Below, one piece after another: positions 7,018-12,921 of a stretch of 21,777 nucleotides of DNA. The position numbers and the translations under genes were made by a program. The notes beneath the pieces were generated by a model. The model ran no database searches. It was given only the letters and a program-made list of their open reading frames with translations, and was not told where the DNA came from. Position 1 is the stretch's first letter. Each line of letters begins with the position of its first letter. Source of the stretch: UBA4823 sp034436035 (GTDB taxonomy: Bacteria; Chloroflexota; Anaerolineae; Anaerolineales; UBA4823); NCBI GenBank assembly GCA_034436035.1, contig DAOTVW010000373.1, positions 1-21,777 of the forward strand. Reading direction: 5' to 3'.

Positions 7018-9010
7018 GTTTTACCTTGGTCGCGATGACAATCGTTTGTTGTCATTGTTCAAAATAAACATCATTTTGGTCGTTATTGCTTTAATATTGA
7101 GCAGTTGTTCTTTCAACCTTGCCGGTGATGTAACACCACCACCCGGTGCAGAACAAATATCGCTCGCGCGCACCCAACCCGCCGAATCCGAATCCAGCGT
7201 GTATCCACTAGTACCACCAGATGCGATAAATGGGAAAACGATTTATTTAGAGAAATGTGCTGTTTGTCATGGAGAGAATGGCGCCGGTGATGGCCCACGC
7301 GCCGCAAACCTTTCGAATTCTGTCCCCGCGCTCGCCTCTGCGGAAGTTGCCCGCCAGGCAAACCCGGCAACGTGGTTTTCTATTGTAACCCGGGGAAACC
7401 TGTCACGCTATATGCCGCCTTTTCCCAGTCTGAGCGATAGTCAGCGCTGGGATGTGGTAGCGTATGCATTATCCTTAAGTACTTCGGCAAAGAGCATTCA
7501 AGAGGGCGAAAGCCTTTACAAACAATATTGTGTAGATTGTCATGGAAGTTCTGCCAAAGGAGATGGTCCAAAATCCGCTACTCTCTCAAAACCGCCCACT
7601 AATTTAACCGATCTTGCGTTTAGTGCATCGAAATCTGCTTATGATTTATATAGCAGTATTGTCATGGGTGTGCCACCGGAGATGCCTCCTTTTGGGGAAA
7701 AGCTAAATGAAGAACAACGTTGGGCAGTGGTGGATTATTTGCGCTCTTTGACTTTTACCGTTTCACCGGAACAATTATCGGTATCTCCTTCTATGGCTCC
7801 CAGTGAGAGTCCGGAAACGCCAATGCCTGCCAATCTCGAAACCCCCTCGCCTCTTCCGACTGTTCAAGCGACACTCACTACGACGCAGCAGTTTGTTCCT
7901 TCTTTTGTAAGCATTACAGGAAAAGTAACGAATGGATCAGGTGGAAGCGTGCCATCCGATTTAGTGGTCACATTAAATGCATTCGATGACATGGATACGG
8001 TGCTCACTGATACAACCAAGTTACAAGCGGATAACACTTATTTCTTTCCTCATGTTGAAATGGTGAAGGGGCGGATTTATATAACGATGGTGAATTATGG
8101 CGGTACGACCTATGCATCGGACGTCAATGTTGCGCCTCCTAATGGCGGTACATTAGACATGCCGATCACGATTTATGAAACGACCACCGATACCTCCGTC
8201 ATTAAAGCCGATCGTCTGCATTTGTTTTTTGATTTTGTAGATGAAAATACCATCCGGGTAGTGGAATTGTATATCATGTCCAACACCTCCAACAAAACCC
8301 TCATCCCTGCTGCGGGCCAAAACATTACCGTACGATTCAAGTTACCCGTTGGTTCATCGAACCTTGAATTTCAGGACAGCGTGCTTGGTGAACGTTATGT
8401 AGCCACGCCGGATGGTTTTGGGGATACCTATTCTATACGACCAGGCCGGGGGAATTATCAAATTTTGTTTTCTTTCACCATGCCTTATAATCGCAGGTTG
8501 GAACTCGTTCAACCGGTATTAATTCCTGTGGATGCGGTGGTTGTATTGGTCCCGGAAGGAGTCCTTAAAGTGCGCTCAAGCATCCTTAAAGATGATGGAC
8601 GACGGGATGAACAAGGCACAGTGTATCACCTGTATAGTGGGAATAGCCTGGCGCCAAATGCAGAGATCCGTTTAACCTTGACCGGTCAATATGGCGGGAA
8701 TGGATTTTCGGTGCTTGGTGGGAGCCGTAATGGGTTAATTGCTGGTTTAGTCGTTTTCGGATTAGCATTTATTGTCGCGGGCATCTGGTTTTACCGGCAC
8801 ACCCGTTTAGAGGAACTGGATGAGGAGGAGGCAAAATCTATTGCTGCCCCTGAGACGGCGGAAGCGATTATGGATGCCATCATTGCACTGGATGATCGTT
8901 ACCAACTGGGCGGTCTTCCTGAAGAAGCGTATCGTGAACGACGCAATGAGTTGAAAGAAAAATTGCGCGCCCTCCAGCAGAAAAAAGAGGATGACGAGCG
9001 GGGCTCATAA
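7007..9010 (+). CDS. diheme cytochrome c lipoprotein with ectodomain and CcmI-like cytosolic tail
   Basis: The product has 667 residues. The N-terminus has a lipoprotein signal with lipobox LSSC (Cys34). Two class I cytochrome c domains follow: haem sites C84AVCH88 and C175VDCH179, with likely axial Met136 (RYMPPF) and Met226 (PEMPPF). A Ser/Pro/Thr-rich linker (~254-298) leads to a CarboxypepD_reg-like beta domain (~302-392) and a second beta region (~400-562). A transmembrane helix (~576-596) and a cytosolic tail follow. The tail segment IIALDDRYQLGGLPEEAYRE strongly resembles the CcmI-like protein encoded just upstream. It is probably an electron carrier that is also a client of the Ccm system; its redox partner is unknown. 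ATG 7007, overlapping the previous gene by 11 bases, gives the correct lipoprotein signal; longer in-frame starts lie inside the previous gene. Confidence 0.85.
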   Translation: MKHEFYLGRDDNRLLSLFKINIILVVIALILSSCSFNLAGDVTPPPGAEQISLARTQPAESESSVYPLVPPDAINGKTIYLEKCAVCHGENGAGDGPRAANLSNSVPALASAEVARQANPATWFSIVTRGNLSRYMPPFPSLSDSQRWDVVAYALSLSTSAKSIQEGESLYKQYCVDCHGSSAKGDGPKSATLSKPPTNLTDLAFSASKSAYDLYSSIVMGVPPEMPPFGEKLNEEQRWAVVDYLRSLTFTVSPEQLSVSPSMAPSESPETPMPANLETPSPLPTVQATLTTTQQFVPSFVSITGKVTNGSGGSVPSDLVVTLNAFDDMDTVLTDTTKLQADNTYFFPHVEMVKGRIYITMVNYGGTTYASDVNVAPPNGGTLDMPITIYETTTDTSVIKADRLHLFFDFVDENTIRVVELYIMSNTSNKTLIPAAGQNITVRFKLPVGSSNLEFQDSVLGERYVATPDGFGDTYSIRPGRGNYQILFSFTMPYNRRLELVQPVLIPVDAVVVLVPEGVLKVRSSILKDDGRRDEQGTVYHLYSGNSLAPNAEIRLTLTGQYGGNGFSVLGGSRNGLIAGLVVFGLAFIVAGIWFYRHTRLEELDEEEAKSIAAPETAEAIMDAIIALDDRYQLGGLPEEAYRERRNELKEKLRALQQKKEDDERGS

Positions 9011-9712
9011 ATGGTAGAAGTACGCGGTTTAGTAAAACGATTTGGGTTGAAGGTGGTTTTACGTGGCATTGATCTCACGGTGAACCAGGGCGAATTTGTG
9101 GCAGTGCTTGGTCCTAATGGCGCTGGAAAGTCTACCCTGCTACGCATCCTGGCTACTTTAGCGCGGCCCAGTGCTGGAATGGTAAAAATTGCCGGATATG
9201 ATCTTCCTGCGCAATCGGCGTCGGTCCGTCAACATCTGGGCGTTGTCACTCATTCTCCATTGCTTTATGGAGATCTCACGGCGGCAGAAAATTTAAACTT
9301 TTATGGGCGCATGTATCAAGTCCCTCACCTTACAGATCGTATAGTGGAAGTACTCCAGTTAGTGGGTTTATACCAACAGCGACGTGATCTGGTACGCACA
9401 TTTTCGCGCGGTATGCAACAGCGCTTAGCCATTGGCAGGGCAATCTTACACGATCCCGTGGTGATCCTTTTTGATGAACCATACACCGGATTAGACCAGG
9501 AAGCTTGTGATATGCTAGACCGCGTATTGCTTAATGTAGCCGCTCGGGGTCGCACGATTGTGATGACTTCGCATGATTTATGGCGGGTTGCTGACCTGGC
9601 TGGTCGCTTTGCGATTCTCTCGAATGGCAAAATTGTTGCCTCTGCAGAGAGGAACGACTTAGGTTCTACGCATCTTTTGGAATTTTACCGCCAGGCATTG
9701 CAGGACGCGTAA
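9011..9712 (+). CDS. ccmA: haem exporter ATP-binding protein CcmA
   Basis: CcmA is the ATPase of the CcmABCD complex, which drives release of haem-loaded CcmE from CcmC. The 233-residue protein shows Walker A GPNGAGKST (residues 34-42), a signature-region FSRGMQQRLAIGRAILHDP, Walker B VILFDEP with TGLD following, and H-loop SHD in IVMTSHDLWRVADLAGR. The FSRGMQQR form of the signature is usual for CcmA and related exporters. The ATG follows the previous stop codon directly, so translation is probably coupled. Position before ccmB and ccmC settles the name. Confidence 0.93.
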   Translation: MVEVRGLVKRFGLKVVLRGIDLTVNQGEFVAVLGPNGAGKSTLLRILATLARPSAGMVKIAGYDLPAQSASVRQHLGVVTHSPLLYGDLTAAENLNFYGRMYQVPHLTDRIVEVLQLVGLYQQRRDLVRTFSRGMQQRLAIGRAILHDPVVILFDEPYTGLDQEACDMLDRVLLNVAARGRTIVMTSHDLWRVADLAGRFAILSNGKIVASAERNDLGSTHLLEFYRQALQDA

Positions 9713-9719
9713 AAGAAGG

Positions 9720-10448
9720 ATGTGCCAGTTGTTGAAAACCACAGCGCAGGAGTATGACTTTTCGCCAACCGGTTTAAGACCCTATCTCAGGGCAATTCTG
9801 GCGGTGGTGGAAAAAGATTTAACCGCCGAGATGCGCAGCCGCGAACTATTGTCGAGCATGTTTGTGTTCGCGTTATTGGTTATTTTGATCTTTAATTTTG
9901 CCCTGGAATTGGACGTCACGACCCGCCTGACGGTTACGGCAGGGGTTTTATGGGTAACATTTGCTTTTGCAGGGACCTTAGGGCTAAATCGTTCTATGGC
10001 AAGTGAAAAAGACCGGGGATGTTTGGATGGGCTGTTATTAGCACCGGTAGACCGCAGCGCCATCTTTTTTGGCAAAATGATCGGAAACCTCATTTTTATG
10101 CTCGTGGTCGAAATAATTGTTTTGCCTATTTACAGTGTGCTCTATAATACGGACTTATTCTCGGCAGGTTTTCTGGGGGTGGTTTTGTTGGGGTCGATCG
10201 GTTATGTGGTAGTAGGTACATTATTGGCAACCATGGCAGTGCAAACCCGCACCCGCGATGTCATGCTGCCAATATTGTTATTTCCGGTAACTATCCCTTT
10301 ATTGATTGCAGCAGTGAAAGGGAGTATGGGCTTTTTACAGGGTTTAGAAATGGAGGAGATTCGGCCCTGGTTAAATTTGCTTATCTCGTATGATATCATT
10401 TTTCTGGCACTCGCTTTTATGGTTTTTGATTATTTGGTAGAAGAATAA
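9720..10448 (+). CDS. ccmB: haem exporter permease CcmB
   Basis: CcmB is the membrane subunit of the CcmABCD complex. This 242-residue product has about six hydrophobic helices (for example SSMFVFALLVILIFNFAL and VTAGVLWVTFAFAGTLGLNR). It carries the conserved CcmB segment NRSMASEKDRGCLDGLLLAPVDRSAIFFGK between helices, and an LLFPVTIPLLIAA helix. The start is debatable: AAGAAGGA (9713-9720) overlaps the ATG at 9720, whereas the in-frame TTG at 9729 sits 8 bases after it, the normal spacing. The true protein may therefore be three residues shorter. It lies 7 bases after ccmA and 18 before ccmC. Confidence 0.93.
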   Translation: MCQLLKTTAQEYDFSPTGLRPYLRAILAVVEKDLTAEMRSRELLSSMFVFALLVILIFNFALELDVTTRLTVTAGVLWVTFAFAGTLGLNRSMASEKDRGCLDGLLLAPVDRSAIFFGKMIGNLIFMLVVEIIVLPIYSVLYNTDLFSAGFLGVVLLGSIGYVVVGTLLATMAVQTRTRDVMLPILLFPVTIPLLIAAVKGSMGFLQGLEMEEIRPWLNLLISYDIIFLALAFMVFDYLVEE

Positions 10449-10466
10449 CGAAGGAGAATTAAGTAA

Positions 10467-11171
10467 ATGGAAACGAAACCCAAATTATTAAAATATTTGG
10501 ACGGCCTCACCCTCATCTTATTTTTAATCGCCATCTGGATGGTGCTTTTTTATGCTCCTACCGAGGCGGTGATGGGCAATGTTCAACGTGTTTTTTATTT
10601 TCATGTTGCAGCTGGATGGGTTGGTATGCTGGGCTTTCTCGTCGCGGCGGTGGTGGGTGTCCTGTATCTGCGCAGTGGGAAACGCAAATATGATATTGTT
10701 GGTGTAGCGGCAGTGGAAGTTGGTCTTGTCTTTGCTTTTATTAATATTGTCAGTGGTTCGATTTGGGCACGTCCGATTTGGAACACCTGGTGGACGTGGG
10801 ATCCACGCTTGACTACTGCGACAGTGATGGAGTTAATCTATGCGGCTTATTTAATGTTGCGACAGGGGATTGACGATGCGGATCGGAGAGCACGCTTTGG
10901 AGCGGTTTATGTACTGCTTGGTTTTGCCAGCGTCCCGCTCACGTTTTTATCGGCGCGTCTATTCCGCACCATCCATCCGATTGTGATTGGCACGAACCAA
11001 TCAGGATCCATGGGGCAATTTGACATGGCGCCTAAAATGCTGCAGGCTTTCTTGTTTAGTTTGCTGACGTTTACGTTTATTTTTGTGGATATCCTCTGGC
11101 ACCGCGTCCGCTTGGGATTATTTGCCGAAAAAATAGAGGAGCGAAAAATAAAATTAGGGGAGGAGGGATGA
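10467..11171 (+). CDS. ccmC: haem-handling membrane protein CcmC
   Basis: CcmC binds haem at the outer face of the membrane and attaches it to CcmE. The 234-residue protein has six predicted helices and the WWD motif W105-N-T-W-W-T-W-D112 followed by PRLT. Two histidines match the known external haem ligands: His46 in YFHVAAGW and His170 in RTIHP. A clear AAGGAG ribosome-binding site precedes the ATG. The stop overlaps the start of ccmD by four bases (ATGA). This secure CcmC, together with the CcmE cysteine, shows that the haem-transfer half of the pathway is complete. Confidence 0.96.
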   Translation: METKPKLLKYLDGLTLILFLIAIWMVLFYAPTEAVMGNVQRVFYFHVAAGWVGMLGFLVAAVVGVLYLRSGKRKYDIVGVAAVEVGLVFAFINIVSGSIWARPIWNTWWTWDPRLTTATVMELIYAAYLMLRQGIDDADRRARFGAVYVLLGFASVPLTFLSARLFRTIHPIVIGTNQSGSMGQFDMAPKMLQAFLFSLLTFTFIFVDILWHRVRLGLFAEKIEERKIKLGEEG

Positions 11172-11350
11172 ACATGAATTTATCACTACTATCCCAATCA
11201 GGACCAGCTCAAACAACGGATTATATGATCGCAGGGTATGCTGTTATCATAGGACTGATGGCAGTTTATTTAATCAGTATATGGCTGCGTAAGCGCAGCC
11301 TCATGCGCCAATGGGAGATGCTGGAAGCAATTCAAGATAAGGATAAGTAA
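11168..11350 (+). CDS. ccmD: small membrane protein CcmD
   Basis: CcmD is a short single-span protein that helps release holo-CcmE from CcmABC. This 60-residue product has one hydrophobic helix (~residues 19-40, YMIAGYAVIIGLMAVYLISIWL) followed by a basic stretch and a polar helix, the usual CcmD layout. Sequence conservation in the family is low, so the call rests on size, topology and the ATGA overlap with ccmC. Two starts are possible. ATG 11168 lies 4 bases after one GGAGG. ATG 11174 lies 7 bases after a second GGAGG and may be preferred, giving 58 residues. It is the last gene of the operon. Confidence 0.85.
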   Translation: MNMNLSLLSQSGPAQTTDYMIAGYAVIIGLMAVYLISIWLRKRSLMRQWEMLEAIQDKDK

Positions 11351-11415
11351 AAAAGACGGACGAACACGGATGAATGCAGATATACTCTTCATTCATCCGC
11401 GTCGATCCGCGTTTT
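11351..11415. terminator. long imperfect hairpin between convergent genes (terminator or dispersed repeat)
   Basis: Two arms of about 26 bases (11351-11376 and 11390-11415) pair across a 13-base loop. The core CGGATGAATG / CATTCATCCG is perfect and the outer part is imperfect (GACGGACGAACA against a CGTCGATCCGCG-type arm). The left arm begins with a run of A and the right arm ends in TTTT, so both strands could form a stem followed by U residues. It lies directly after the ccmD stop and 21 bases before the end of the minus-strand PfpI gene, the right place for a bidirectional terminator. The ACGGATGAA/TTCATCCG wording also recalls interspersed palindromic repeats in other genomes. Confidence 0.6.
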
Positions 11416-11436
11416 AATATGGCATTGTAAGCAATT

Positions 11437-12015
11437 TTACAACGTTATCTTTGCGCCTAATACCTTCATGAATTGCGCAAGCCAATCGGGGTGAGCTGGC
11501 CAAGCAGGGGCAGTGACAAGGTTTCCATCGGTGATTGCTTTATCGACGGGAATAGAAACATATTCAGCGCCCGCATTGGTGACATCCGGACCAACTGCAG
11601 GATAAGCAGTTGCCTTACGCCCTTTTAAGACCCCTGCAGCTGCGAGAATTTGGGGACCATGACAGATTGCTGCGACAGGTTTATTCTTTTCAAAGAAATA
11701 GCGTGTAATTTCCAGAACGCGCGGGGTCAACCGAATGTATTCCGGAGCACGCCCACCGGGGATAACCAGTCCGTCGTATTCTGCCTCGTTTATTTCACTG
11801 AATGTTTTGTTGAGCGTAAAATTGTGTCCGCGTTTTTCGCTGTAGGTTTGGTCGCCTTCAAAATCGTGGATTGCGGTGCGGATGACTTCACCAGCAGCCT
11901 TACCCGGACAAGCTGCTTCAACGGTATATCCAACCGCCGCTAGTGTTTGAAACGGCACCATAACTTCATAATCTTCGACGTAATCACCAACTAGGAATAG
12001 AATTTTTTTAGCCAT
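11437..12015 (-). CDS. DJ-1/PfpI family protein (class I glutamine amidotransferase-like)
   Basis: This 192-residue member of the DJ-1/PfpI superfamily has the nucleophile-elbow cysteine Cys118 in AAICHGPQILAAAG. It also has the acidic residue that activates it, in DYVEDYE near residues 14-17, and the flanking DGLVIPGGRAPEYIR segment. Family members act as proteases, deglycases, glyoxalases or stress chaperones, so the exact activity cannot be assigned. ATG 12015 is chosen over the upstream TTG 12021: AGGAGG is 8 bases from the ATG but only 2 from the TTG. The gene is monocistronic, convergent with ccmD and divergent from gntR. Confidence 0.88.
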   Translation of the reverse strand: MAKKILFLVGDYVEDYEVMVPFQTLAAVGYTVEAACPGKAAGEVIRTAIHDFEGDQTYSEKRGHNFTLNKTFSEINEAEYDGLVIPGGRAPEYIRLTPRVLEITRYFFEKNKPVAAICHGPQILAAAGVLKGRKATAYPAVGPDVTNAGAEYVSIPVDKAITDGNLVTAPAWPAHPDWLAQFMKVLGAKITL

Positions 12016-12086
12016 ACTCAAATCCTCCTGGAATAAAATGAAGAAGTATCCAACTTATCCATGCGGGCTGCGATTCTGGTATGCCC

Positions 12087-12118
12087 ATTATAATACAATA
12101 TGTGCATGATAATGTCAA
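12087..12118 (-). promoter_or_regulatory. promoter of the DJ-1/PfpI gene
   Basis: On the minus strand a perfect -35 TTGACA (12118-12113) is followed after 17 bases by TATTAT (12095-12090). An overlapping TATAAT at 12092-12087 gives a 20-base spacer. Transcription would start near 12083, leaving a leader of about 68 bases that contains the AGGAGG site. A half-site CTGGT (12076-12080) of the palindrome in the gntR promoter lies just downstream of the start point. Confidence 0.6.
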
Positions 12119-12130
12119 GAATGAATTCTT
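12117..12130. promoter_or_regulatory. inverted repeat AAGAAT-GA-ATTCTT between divergent promoters
   Basis: A perfect 6-bp inverted repeat with a 2-base spacer overlaps the -35 box of the minus-strand PfpI promoter and lies upstream of the gntR -35 box. It could be a regulator-binding site, but it is AT-rich and short, so chance is possible. Confidence 0.3.
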
Positions 12131-12151
12131 TTCACGGCAATTCGCATTATC

Positions 12152-12180
12152 TTGACAAAATCTGGTGTTACCAGCATAAT
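12152..12180 (+). promoter_or_regulatory. sigma-70-type promoter of gntR giving a near-leaderless mRNA
   Basis: TTGACA (12152-12157) and CATAAT (12175-12180) are separated by exactly 17 bases. The usual start point, about 7 bases after the -10 box, falls at 12186-12188, on or next to the ATG at 12188. No Shine-Dalgarno sequence lies before this ATG, which agrees with leaderless translation. Confidence 0.7.
12162..12174. promoter_or_regulatory. candidate GntR operator CTGGTGTTACCAG in the promoter spacer
   Basis: This perfect palindrome (CTGGT-GTT-ACCAG) fills the spacer between the -35 and -10 boxes of the gntR promoter. FadR-subfamily GntR regulators typically bind TGGTnnnACCA-like sites, which this matches exactly. 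Binding here would block RNA polymerase and give negative autoregulation of gntR and the co-transcribed dehydrogenase. Confidence 0.65.
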
Positions 12181-12187
12181 TTGATGT

Positions 12188-12919
12188 ATGGAAATTAAAC
12201 GCCCCATTGATCAGCCTGTTTACCTCAATATCGTCGAATATATCACCGACCTGATAAAACAAGGGGAATTACAACCGGGCGATCCATTACTTTCCGAACG
12301 TGAGCTATGTGAACGTTTCAACGTTAGCCGCACCTCGGTACGCAAGGCTTTGGCAATCCTTTCAGGGATGGGATTGATTGAGGTGATTCCACGTAGCGGT
12401 GCCCGTGTTGCGCCAATTAGCTCTCAACCGGCAATTGAATCGCTCAGTCACCTTATTGCGCGTAATCGTTATCAGGCTGCTCATCTTTACGAGGTGCGCC
12501 GTTTGATCGAGGTTCAAGCTGCCCGATTAGCTGCGATCCGACGCGAGGATGCCGATGTGCTTAAACTTCGTGATCTGCACCGCCTGGTTCAAGAAAGTCT
12601 TCAAAGACCTCTTGCCCTTCACCAAGCGGATATGCGCTTGCATATCGGGATCGCTGAAAGCACTAAAAATCCATTTTTTGGGGAGCTGATGGGTGTGTTA
12701 ATCGCTGCCTATATGGATATATTCCTTGTTGTATGGTCAAAATGGGGCAATCAAGAAGAAGAGCAAGCCTTATTTAACCATTATATTCAACAGCATGGTT
12801 TGATTATCGAAGCTATTGCGGATAAGGATTCGGAAGCTGCGGCAGCTTATATGACCCAGCATATCGACGATTCGCGCAAACAATATGAGCGCATGTTGGC
12901 GCTTAAAACGAAGGTTTAG
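12188..12919 (+). CDS. GntR family transcriptional regulator, FadR subfamily (FCD domain)
   Basis: This 243-residue regulator has an N-terminal winged helix-turn-helix (~residues 10-76; LLSERELCERFNVSRTSVRKAL is the recognition region). The C-terminal FCD effector domain (~97-236) keeps the metal-site residues of the family: Asp148 and His152 in HQADMRLHIG, His203 in QQHGLII and His225 in MTQHIDDS. FCD regulators usually sense carboxylates such as lactate, glycolate, gluconate or acyl-CoA. Just two bases separate it from the large FAD/Fe-S 2-hydroxyacid dehydrogenase gene, which it most likely controls. The promoter, operator and leaderless start are annotated separately. Confidence 0.93.
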   Translation: MEIKRPIDQPVYLNIVEYITDLIKQGELQPGDPLLSERELCERFNVSRTSVRKALAILSGMGLIEVIPRSGARVAPISSQPAIESLSHLIARNRYQAAHLYEVRRLIEVQAARLAAIRREDADVLKLRDLHRLVQESLQRPLALHQADMRLHIGIAESTKNPFFGELMGVLIAAYMDIFLVVWSKWGNQEEEQALFNHYIQQHGLIIEAIADKDSEAAAAYMTQHIDDSRKQYERMLALKTKV

Positions 12920-12921
12920 CT

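Noticed and set aside
9720..11350. ccmABCD as a general ABC-2 exporter instead of haem export genes
   Set aside because: CcmC has the WWD motif and both haem-ligand histidines, and the genes follow ccmEFHG.
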